From assembly GCA_050250875.1 (NCBI GenBank), contig JBFWNV010000002.1, positions 496,001-560,000 of the forward strand: 64,000 bases of DNA, given 5' to 3'. Position 1 is the first letter of the stretch; each line of letters begins with the position of its first letter. The position numbers were made by a program, and so were the translations under genes. The notes beneath the pieces were generated by a model that had not been told where the DNA came from, made no database searches, and was given only the letters and a program-made list of their open reading frames with translations. This stretch comes from CAWAYR01 sp050250875 (lineage in GTDB: Bacteria; Acidobacteriota; Vicinamibacteria; Vicinamibacterales; UBA2999). Shown here piece after piece: positions 8,296 to 14,617 of this stretch.

Positions 8296-8880
8296 CTAGC
8301 CGATTCTCTTGCCCAGCCAGGTGGCCGGGCCGCCACGGGCTTCGCTCAGCCCCTCGCCGGCGTAGCGCTTGCTGACCTTCCAGACGAAATCCATTTCCGA
8401 CGAGATGGCGCCCATCGCCATCCGCGACTCGATGACCAGCAGCACGCTGCCGAAGAGCATGAACAGTCCGCCCGTCACCCCGAGCACCACCGCCACCCAG
8501 GTGAAGCTGCGGGCGATGGCCGCGATCACGGCGATGGCCACGCTGGTGGCCACGAAGACGCCGAGCGCGGTGTAGAACGCCACCATCGCCCGCTGGATCA
8601 GACGGGCCCGCGAGGTCTGGCGATCCAGCTGCTCGAAGACGAGCTGGCGGCGGTCGTCGGCCATCTCGTCGGCCTCGGGATGCTTGGCCAGCTCCTCGAA
8701 CCGCGCCGACAGCGCCCGTACCCGGTCCACCACCCGCCCGAGCCGGCTGCTGGTCGAGAAGATGAGCGCGCCGCACGCCGAGATGAGCACCGCCGGCGTG
8801 ATCATCGCGGTGAGCACCGCCAGCGCGTTGGCCGGCGACTCGAGGCGGGCGAGCCAATCCACGCGGACAGTGTAGAACAC
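8296..8880 (-). CDS. DUF2721 family membrane protein
   Basis: 194-residue membrane protein with three hydrophobic helices (about residues 18-43, 100-125 and 128-150). A charged cytoplasmic stretch rich in Arg/Glu/Asp lies between the first and second helix (RLGRVVDRVRALSARFEEL), typical of DUF2721. The family has no proven function. The start is taken as GTG at 8880; GTG at 8862 is an alternative and neither has a clear ribosome binding site. Its stop lies about 95 bp before coxS, so it might be co-transcribed with the cox operon. Confidence 0.75.
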   Translation of the reverse strand: MFYTVRVDWLARLESPANALAVLTAMITPAVLISACGALIFSTSSRLGRVVDRVRALSARFEELAKHPEADEMADDRRQLVFEQLDRQTSRARLIQRAMVAFYTALGVFVATSVAIAVIAAIARSFTWVAVVLGVTGGLFMLFGSVLLVIESRMAMGAISSEMDFVWKVSKRYAGEGLSEARGGPATWLGKRIG

Positions 8881-9000
8881 GGCTCGGGGCTCGGGGCTCG
8901 GGGCTCGGGGCTCGGGAGGGGCAGTTGACGCCGTCGTCTCGGGGCGTCAGTTCCGTCCGAGGTTCTTCCCGAGCCCCGAGACCCGGGCCCCGAGACCCGA
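8881..9000. repeat. Composite G-rich inverted repeat, site A
   Basis: Left arm 8881-8917 is about five head-to-tail copies of an 8-nt unit (GGGGCTCG). Right arm 8968-9000 has the complementary unit (CCCGAGCC/CCCGAGAC). The roughly 50-nt core holds its own smaller inverted repeat (TTGACGCC ... GGCGTCAG) and an 11-mer, GTCAGTTCCGT at 8946-8956, whose reverse complement recurs at site B (17236-17246). The element fills the whole gap between two divergent genes, so it would place a large hairpin next to both promoters. Confidence 0.75.
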
Positions 9001-9001
9001 C

Positions 9002-9007
9002 TAGAAT
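9002..9007 (+). promoter_or_regulatory. Candidate -10 box of quinone oxidoreductase (leaderless?)
   Basis: TAGAAT (5 of 6 matches to TATAAT) ends 8 nt before the ATG at 9016. If transcription starts the usual 6-8 nt downstream, the mRNA would begin at or next to the start codon, giving a leaderless transcript. No good -35 hexamer is visible because the upstream DNA is the repeat arm. Confidence 0.4.
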
Positions 9008-9015
9008 CGCTGTCC

Positions 9016-9990
9016 ATGAAAGCCATCCGCGCCCATGCCTTCGGCGGCCCCGACGTCCTGCAGCTCGACGAGCTGCCGGATCCGTCACCGGGGCCGGGGC
9101 AGGTGCGGGTGCGGCTGCACGCCGCCGGGGTGAATCCGTTCGACACCTACATGCTGACGGGCACCTACGCGATCAAGCCGCCGCTGCCGTACTCGCCGGG
9201 CGCCGACGGCGCCGGCGTGGTCGAAGCGGTGGGCGCCGGCGTGACCGGCATCGCGGTCGGCGACCGCGTCTACACGGGCGGCACCGCCGATCACAAGGCC
9301 TACGGCGCGTATCGCCAGATCGTCCTCTGCCTGGCCGGTCAGGTGCACCCGCTGCCGGGCCGCCTCGGGTTCAACGAGGGCGCGGCGGTCAACGTGCCGT
9401 GCGTCACGGCGTTCCGCGCGCTCGATCGGGCGACGCCCAGGGCCGGTGACACGCTGCTCGTGCACGGCGCCAGCGGCGCCGTCGGCCTGGCCGCGGTGCA
9501 GCTGGCGCGCGCCGCCGGCCTGACGGTGATCGGCTCGGCGGGCAGCGACGACGGCCTGGCGCTGGTCCTCGCCGAGGGCGCCCACCACGCCGTCGATCAC
9601 CGCGATCCGCAGCACGTCGAGCGGGTGATGGGCCTCACCGGCGGCCGCGGTCCCGACGTGATTCTCGAGATGCTGGCCAACGTCAACCTCGACCACGACC
9701 TGACCATGCTGGCGCCGCGCGGCCGCGTCGTGATCGTCGGCAACCGCGGCCGGATCGAGATCGACCCGCGCAAGATCATGGGCAAGGAAGCCGCCGTGCA
9801 CGGCATGGCGTTCTGGAACCAGAGCGAGGCGGAGCTGCAGCGGGCCTACGCCGGCGTGGACGAGGCGCTGGCGTCGGGGGCGTTGACGCCGGTGGTCGGG
9901 CTGGAGCTGCCGCTGGCCGAGGCCGCCGAAGCCCACCGGCGCGTCATGGCGCCCGGGGCGCGCGGCAAGATCGTCCTCGTCACCGCGTGA
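9016..9990 (+). CDS. Zeta-crystallin-like NADPH:quinone oxidoreductase
   Basis: 324-residue medium-chain dehydrogenase/reductase of the zinc-free quinone reductase branch. The N-terminal GroES-like domain has GADGAGVVEAVG, followed by a Rossmann domain with nucleotide-binding GASGAVGLAAVQLARA near residues 156-171. The Cys/His zinc ligands of alcohol dehydrogenases are absent. It probably reduces quinones or enones with NADPH in the cytosol. No ribosome binding site lies before the ATG, consistent with the leaderless promoter noted upstream. It is monocistronic, and a hairpin follows the stop. Confidence 0.85.
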   Translation: MKAIRAHAFGGPDVLQLDELPDPSPGPGQVRVRLHAAGVNPFDTYMLTGTYAIKPPLPYSPGADGAGVVEAVGAGVTGIAVGDRVYTGGTADHKAYGAYRQIVLCLAGQVHPLPGRLGFNEGAAVNVPCVTAFRALDRATPRAGDTLLVHGASGAVGLAAVQLARAAGLTVIGSAGSDDGLALVLAEGAHHAVDHRDPQHVERVMGLTGGRGPDVILEMLANVNLDHDLTMLAPRGRVVIVGNRGRIEIDPRKIMGKEAAVHGMAFWNQSEAELQRAYAGVDEALASGALTPVVGLELPLAEAAEAHRRVMAPGARGKIVLVTA

Positions 9991-10008
9991 TCTGATCGTG
10001 TGACCGTG

Positions 10009-10028
10009 GGCGGAGCGTCGGCTCCGCC
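10009..10028. terminator. Hairpin between convergent genes
   Basis: Perfect 8-bp stem GGCGGAGC / GCTCCGCC with loop GTCG, between the stop of the quinone oxidoreductase (9990) and the stop of the convergent thioredoxin-family gene (10053). There is no T-tract, so it would act as a bidirectional intrinsic-like or Rho-assisted terminator. Confidence 0.6.
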
Positions 10029-10052
10029 TCCAGGCAATGCTGACGCTCTGCC

Positions 10053-11120
10053 CTACTTCGCGCCGCGGCGGGCCAGCTCCTCGTCGATGATGCTGGTGAA
10101 GACGCCAATCGGCTGCGCGCCGGTGACGACCCGGCCGTTGATGTAGAGCGTCGGCGTCGACTGCACGCCCATCCCGGCGCCCAGATCGACGTCGGCCTGC
10201 ACGTTGGCGGCGAACTTCCCCGAGTCGAGACACTGGTCGAACGCCGCCTGGTCGAGGCCCACGGCCACGGCGTGGGCCTTCAATTCGGGCACCTGCAGCT
10301 GCCGCTGGTTGGCGAACAGCCGGTCGTGCAGTTCCCAGTACTTGCCTTGCTCGCCGGCGCAGTGGGCCGCCTCGGCCGCCTTCGGCGCCTCCGCGTGATT
10401 CGGCAGCGGGAAGTCCTTGAACACGATCCGCACCTTGCCCGGATACTTCTGCTCGATCTCGCGCAAGGTCGGCGTGACGCGGGCGCAGAACGGGCACTGG
10501 TACTCGGAGAACTCGACGATCGTCACCGCGGCGTCGGCCGGGCCGCGCGACGGGTCGTGGGCCTCGATGGGCACCTCATAGCGCGGCGGGTCCAGCGCCA
10601 CCGTCACCGGCGGACCGGCGGCCTTGAGCTCGTCGACCAGGATCGCCAGGTTCTGCCCGTCGCGGTTGCGGGTGATGAAGCTGACGATCGAGGCGCGCAG
10701 GTCGTCCAGCGTCGAGGCGCCGACGCGATCCTTGTTGTCGTCGTAGACGCGCTGGATGTCGGCCTCGGTGATCTCGCCGCGCCGCTTCGCGAGCTCGTCG
10801 TCGAGGTACTTCTCGCGGGCGATGCCGGCCTTCTTCGCCGCCTCGTCGATCAGGAAATCGCCGACCAGCTGATCGATGCTCTGCCGGCGGTGCTGGTAGA
10901 GCAGCTGCGTCACCCGCGCCCGCTCGGCCGGATCGTCTTTCTGCCAGCGCGCCTCGACGTCGGCCATGGTGAAGGTCCTGCCGCCCACCGTGGCGACGAC
11001 CTGAGCGGGATCGCCGGCCGCGACGGGCGGCGGCTGCTGGGCATTCGACGTGTCGCCGCAGGCGACGCCGCCCAGCACCGCGACGACGGCGACCATGCAC
11101 CGGAACTGCGGTCTCGACAT
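10053..11120 (-). CDS. SurA_N-like/DsbA-like thioredoxin fusion lipoprotein
   Basis: 355 residues. The N-terminus is hydrophobic and ends at Cys (GGVAC), possibly a lipoprotein site although the -3 residue is unusual. The middle part (about residues 40-165) resembles the SurA-type N-terminal chaperone domain found in peptidyl-prolyl isomerases. The C-terminal part is a DsbA/thioredoxin_4 domain with catalytic CPFC and the cis-Pro loop (STPTLYINGR). It likely acts in the cell envelope on disulfides or protein folding. A start at Met9 (11096) is also possible. Confidence 0.85.
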   Translation of the reverse strand: MSRPQFRCMVAVVAVLGGVACGDTSNAQQPPPVAAGDPAQVVATVGGRTFTMADVEARWQKDDPAERARVTQLLYQHRRQSIDQLVGDFLIDEAAKKAGIAREKYLDDELAKRRGEITEADIQRVYDDNKDRVGASTLDDLRASIVSFITRNRDGQNLAILVDELKAAGPPVTVALDPPRYEVPIEAHDPSRGPADAAVTIVEFSEYQCPFCARVTPTLREIEQKYPGKVRIVFKDFPLPNHAEAPKAAEAAHCAGEQGKYWELHDRLFANQRQLQVPELKAHAVAVGLDQAAFDQCLDSGKFAANVQADVDLGAGMGVQSTPTLYINGRVVTGAQPIGVFTSIIDEELARRGAK

Positions 11121-11129
11121 CCTGTCAGC

Positions 11130-11348
11130 TTACCCCGGGGGCGTGCCCGGCGGCCCGGCCTTCTCGCTGCCGGCGGCCGGGTCGAACCCCGCGCAGGCAC
11201 GCACGGGCAGCGACGGGTACTTCGGGAACCGCGGGTCGTCGAGGCCACGGCGGCACAGGACGAACGACGAACGCGCGCCGGCAACCTCCTGGCGCCAGCG
11301 GCACGCGGCGCAAAGACCGGGCGGCGGACCGGCGATCACGCCGCCCAT
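11130..11348 (-). CDS. Small conserved-looking four-Cys protein
   Basis: 72 residues with CAACRW near the N-terminus, a single Cys-Arg-Arg (VLCRRGL) in the middle, DPRFPKYPSLPV and a final RACAGF. The Cys pattern (CxxC...C...C) suggests a zinc-binding knuckle. I believe this DPRFPKYPxLPVxxCxGF pattern occurs in small uncharacterised bacterial proteins but cannot confirm it here. Start ATG at 11348; the stop is 10 bp before the start of the thioredoxin-family gene on the same strand, so the two may be co-transcribed. Confidence 0.55.
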   Translation of the reverse strand: MGGVIAGPPPGLCAACRWRQEVAGARSSFVLCRRGLDDPRFPKYPSLPVRACAGFDPAAGSEKAGPPGTPPG

Positions 11349-11353
11349 CGTAA

Positions 11354-11560
11354 CGTGATGTCACGGGTGGCGCGACGTTCACCGACGCGGACAACGCCGT
11401 GATCTGCCGCGGGCTCGGACCCGGCGGCACGGCCTCACGAACGTTCACCGCTCAGCTGGCCGGCGTCATCGCCCCGGCCGCGGCGGCCGGGACGGTGAGC
11501 TTCGCCGTCACACTGGAGCACCCGCGACCGATCGCGACCACGTCGATCGGTGGCGGCCGG
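11354..11560 (+). pseudogene. Fragment of a CARDB/DUF11-like extracellular repeat
   Basis: Directly after a TAA at 11351-11353 the plus strand is open and reads VTGGATFTDADNAVICRGLG, continuing with a TASRTFTAQLAGVIAP segment and AGTVSFAVTL. This is the pattern of a beta-sandwich repeat from secreted adhesin-like proteins. Third positions are mostly G/C as in real genes here. There is no start codon with a ribosome binding site, and the frame runs on into the VWFA gene in the wrong phase. I read it as a relic of a longer secreted protein. Confidence 0.35.
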
Positions 11561-11585
11561 GACGCCGGGCTGATACGCTCGTTCC

Positions 11586-12485
11586 ATGACCCGACCGCTC
11601 TGCGCCGCCTGTCTCCTGACCGCGAGCGTCGCGGCGCTGGCCGCCGATCAGCAGCCCACGTTCCGGTCGGGCGTGCGCACCGTGCCGGTCTACGCCACCG
11701 CCGTCGACGGCTCCGGGCGGCTCGTCGCGGATCTCGAGGAGACCGACTTCGAGGTGCTCGACAACGGCAAGCCGGTGACGATCTCGGCGTTCTCGAACGA
11801 GCCGCAGCCGTTCACGGCCGTGGTGATGCTCGACACCAGCGCCAGCATGACCGAGCACCTCAAGCTGCTGAACCAGGCGGCCGAGCAGTTCCTGCTGCGG
11901 CTGCTGCCGGTGGACCGCGCGCAGGTCGGCGCCTTCAACGACAAGCTGCAGCTCTCGGGAGAGTTCAGCAACGACCGCGACGACCTGATCGCGGCGCTCG
12001 ACGACCTGCAGTTCGGCAACGCCACGCGGCTGTGGGACGCACTCGCCTTCAGTCTCGACGCGCTGAAGGGCGTCGAGGGCCGGCGGGTGGTGCTGCTCTT
12101 CACCGACGGCGACGACACCGGCAGCCGGGTGCGCTTCGGCGACGCCCAGAACCGCGCCCGCGACGAAGAGGTGATGGTCTACACGATCGGGCTGTCGGTG
12201 AACTACTTCAACGGCGTCCGCCAGGTGCAGACGCGGCCCGATCGGTCGTTGCGCCGCATCGCCGAGGACACCGGCGGCGGCCACTTCGAACTGCAGAAGA
12301 GCGACCTGCTCGCCTCCACGTTCACCCGCGTGTCGCAGGAGCTGCGCAGCCAGTACCTGCTGGCGTTCGCGCCGGAGAACCTCGACGGCAAGGTCCACAA
12401 GCTCGACGTGCGGGTCAAGCGTCCGGGCGTCACCGTGCGGGCCCGCCGCAGCTACACCGCCTCGGCCGACGCGCCGAGCCGCTGA
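11586..12485 (+). CDS. VWFA-related Acidobacterial-type secreted protein
   Basis: 299 residues with a short signal peptide (LLTASVAALAA), a beta-rich N-terminal strip (VYATAVDGSGRLVADLEETD, then FEVLDNGKPV), and a von Willebrand A domain with MIDAS motif MLDTSASM and a second metal-site Asp in LFTDGDDTG. This domain order matches the VWFA-related family that is strongly expanded in Acidobacteriota. Its cellular role is unknown; the MIDAS suggests divalent-metal-dependent protein binding in the periplasm. There is no ribosome binding site; a TACGCT -10-like hexamer lies 6 nt before the ATG, so the message may be leaderless. Confidence 0.85.
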   Translation: MTRPLCAACLLTASVAALAADQQPTFRSGVRTVPVYATAVDGSGRLVADLEETDFEVLDNGKPVTISAFSNEPQPFTAVVMLDTSASMTEHLKLLNQAAEQFLLRLLPVDRAQVGAFNDKLQLSGEFSNDRDDLIAALDDLQFGNATRLWDALAFSLDALKGVEGRRVVLLFTDGDDTGSRVRFGDAQNRARDEEVMVYTIGLSVNYFNGVRQVQTRPDRSLRRIAEDTGGGHFELQKSDLLASTFTRVSQELRSQYLLAFAPENLDGKVHKLDVRVKRPGVTVRARRSYTASADAPSR

Positions 12486-12502
12486 TCTCCCGTACGCACG
12501 AA

Positions 12503-12543
12503 CGCCTGGAACGAGCCCACGAGGTCGTGGGTCGTGCCAGGCG
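12503..12543. terminator. Strong interrupted hairpin after the VWFA gene
   Basis: CGCCTGG (12503-12509) pairs with CCAGGCG (12537-12543), ACGA with TCGT, and CCCACGA (12516-12522) with TCGTGGG (12525-12531), leaving a 2-nt loop and two small unpaired positions. It has 18 paired bases in 41 nt, between the convergent ends of the VWFA gene and a small membrane-protein gene. No T-tract follows. Confidence 0.6.
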
Positions 12544-12628
12544 CGTGGGCCAGGATGGCCGGGCCGTTGGCTGGGTCTGGCGGCGCGGGGCGCGCGCGCC
12601 AACGCCAGGCGTCAGGCCGTCGTGCGAA

Positions 12629-12727
12629 TCAGAGCAGCACGATCGAGAGCACCAGGGTCGCGAGCAGCAGGCTCGCCACCACGGGCTCGGCGGTACCGGA
12701 GAAATTCCAGTCGAGCACGCGGAACAT
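12629..12727 (-). CDS. 32-residue single-pass membrane protein
   Basis: Very short gene: ATG at 12727, TGA at 12629-12631. The protein begins MFRVLDWNFSGTAE and ends in one hydrophobic helix, PVVASLLLATLVLSIVLL, that reaches the C-terminus. The start has one of the best ribosome binding sites in the window (GGAAAGGAGTC, about 8 nt upstream), preceded by an unusually AT-rich stretch (about 12790-12865) that could hold its promoter. It resembles small inner-membrane subunits or regulators, but I do not recognise the family. Confidence 0.55.
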   Translation of the reverse strand: MFRVLDWNFSGTAEPVVASLLLATLVLSIVLL

Positions 12728-12789
12728 CGGTGAAGACTCCTTTCCGTCGGTCGCGGCCGCACGGTGCGTCCAGATCGACCGTCACTAGC

Positions 12790-12865
12790 TTTGACGCCCG
12801 CCAGCGGTGTTTGGTTCAAGCGCTAACTCGTTTATTTTGTGACTGTTAAACCTACGTTAAGGCGT
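12790..12865. promoter_or_regulatory. AT-rich promoter-like region
   Basis: The most AT-rich stretch of the window (CGTTTATTTTGTGACTGTTA and flanks), lying between the 32-residue membrane-protein gene (minus) and the gamma-glutamyltransferase gene (plus). It contains several TTGAAC/TTAACG-like and AAAATA-like hexamers on the minus strand. I cannot fix a single -35/-10 pair. Confidence 0.35.
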
Positions 12866-12929
12866 GCCGGGAACGGACACCGCCGTCCCGATTCCGGAAC
12901 CGCAGGAGCCAGTAGAATGGCGCCGTCAA

Positions 12930-14591
12930 ATGCCCACCCCTGCCCCGCGTCGCTCAGGTGATCGCCCTTTCGGCCAGATCGATGCCACCCGCTCGCCGGC
13001 GGTCGGCCGGCGCGGGATGATCGCCACCAGCCAGCCGCTGGCGTCGGCCGCCGGCCTGCAGGTGCTGCAGGGCGGCGGCAACGCCGTCGATGCCGCGGTC
13101 ACGGCGGCGGCGGTGCTGGCGGTGGTCGAGCCGTCGATGAACGGCATCGGCGGCGACCTCTTCGCGCTGGTCCACGATCCCGGGACGGGGCGCATCCACG
13201 GCCTCGACGCCAGCGGCCGCGCGCCGGCAGCCGCCACGCTCGAGGAGTTTCGGCGCCGGGGGCTGAGCGAGATGCCGGGCAGCGGCCCGCTGCCGGTGGA
13301 CGTGCCGGGCGTCGTCAGCGGCTGGGACGCGCTGCTCACCCGCTTCGGCACGCGGACGCTGGCCCAGGCGCTGGCCCCGGCGATCGGCTACGCACGCGAC
13401 GGCTTCCCGGTGGCCGAGCTGATGGCTGCCGAGTGGGCCGAGTCGGTCACCCGGCTCGCCGCCGATCCGGCCGCGGCCCGCACGTTCCTGCCGGGCGGGC
13501 GGGCGCCGGTGATGGGCGAGATCTTCCGGAACCCGCGGCTCGCCGACAGCCTCGCGCTCATCGCCGCCGGCGGTCCCGACGCCTTTTACCGCGGGCCGAT
13601 CGCGGCGGCGATCGCCGCCGACATGCGGGCCCGCGACGGCCTGCTCACCGCCGAGGATCTGGCCGCCCACCAGGCCGACTGGGTCGAGACGATCAGCACC
13701 AGCTACCGCGGCGCCACGCTGCACGAGATGCCGCCCAGCACGCAGGGGTTCGTCGCCCTCGAGATGCTGAACATCCTCGAGGGCTTCGACGTCGCGGCCC
13801 TGGGCCACAACAGCGCCGACCTGCTGCACCTGGTGAGCGAGGCCAAGAAGATCGCCTTCGCCGATCGCGGCGCCTGGCTGGCCGATCGCGACGCCGTGCC
13901 CGCCGAGGTGCTGGCGATGCTGGTCTCGAAGGAGTACGCGGCGGTGCGGCGGCGGGAGATCGACAGCGGCGCGGCCCGCACGTATCGCGCCGGGACGCGT
14001 CCCGGATCGACGGCCACCACGCCCGACTTCGCCGGCCGCGATCGCGGCGACACCATCTACCTCGCCGCGGCCGACGCCGACGGCCGCGTGGTGTCGTTCA
14101 TCCAGTCGCTCTTCGCCGGCTTCGGCGCCGGCATCGTCGCCGGCGAGACCGGCATCACGCTCCACAACCGCGGCTCGGGCTTCGTCCTCGCGCCCGGCCA
14201 TCCCAACTGCATCGGTCCGCGCAAGCGGCCGCTTCACACGCTGGTGCCGGGGATGCTCGTCCGCGACGGCCGGCCATGGATGGCCTTCGGCGTGATGGGC
14301 GGCGACAACCAGGCGCAGGCCCACGCGCAGATCGTGATGAACGTCGTCGACTTCGGCATGCACGTGCAGGCGGCCGGCGAGGCGGCGCGGGTGCGCCATC
14401 TCGGCGCCAGCCTCGCGGTCGAGAGCGCGATCGACGCCGGCGTGCGCCGCGACCTCGAGCGGCGGGGCCACGTCGTCGTCGAGGGCCGCGGCCAGATGGG
14501 CGGCTACCAGGCAGTGGCCGTCGAAGCGGCGAGCGGCGTGCTGCTCGGCGGCTCGGATCCGCGCAAGGACGGCCTCGCGATCGGGTGGTAG
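12930..14591 (+). CDS. Gamma-glutamyltransferase family protein
   Basis: 553-residue member of the Ntn-hydrolase gamma-glutamyltransferase family. It contains the N-terminal GMIATSQPLASAAGLQVL and GGNAVDAAVTAAA elements, FYRGPIA, and the autoprocessing site at GD-T375-IYL, where Thr375 would become the N-terminal nucleophile of the small subunit. Later motifs (NPxxPNCIGPRKRPLHTLVP-like, GVMGGD) are also present. There is no obvious export signal, so a cytosolic acylase-like role is as likely as glutathione breakdown. Start ATG at 12930; a TAGAAT -10-like hexamer is 11 nt upstream and no ribosome binding site is seen. Confidence 0.88.
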   Translation: MPTPAPRRSGDRPFGQIDATRSPAVGRRGMIATSQPLASAAGLQVLQGGGNAVDAAVTAAAVLAVVEPSMNGIGGDLFALVHDPGTGRIHGLDASGRAPAAATLEEFRRRGLSEMPGSGPLPVDVPGVVSGWDALLTRFGTRTLAQALAPAIGYARDGFPVAELMAAEWAESVTRLAADPAAARTFLPGGRAPVMGEIFRNPRLADSLALIAAGGPDAFYRGPIAAAIAADMRARDGLLTAEDLAAHQADWVETISTSYRGATLHEMPPSTQGFVALEMLNILEGFDVAALGHNSADLLHLVSEAKKIAFADRGAWLADRDAVPAEVLAMLVSKEYAAVRRREIDSGAARTYRAGTRPGSTATTPDFAGRDRGDTIYLAAADADGRVVSFIQSLFAGFGAGIVAGETGITLHNRGSGFVLAPGHPNCIGPRKRPLHTLVPGMLVRDGRPWMAFGVMGGDNQAQAHAQIVMNVVDFGMHVQAAGEAARVRHLGASLAVESAIDAGVRRDLERRGHVVVEGRGQMGGYQAVAVEAASGVLLGGSDPRKDGLAIGW

Positions 14592-14617
14592 CGCAACGCC
14601 GCGCGATGGCGGCGTGA

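Noticed and set aside
8881..9000. G-rich tandem arms considered as a CRISPR array
   Set aside because: Units are only 7-9 nt with no unique spacers, and no cas genes are present.
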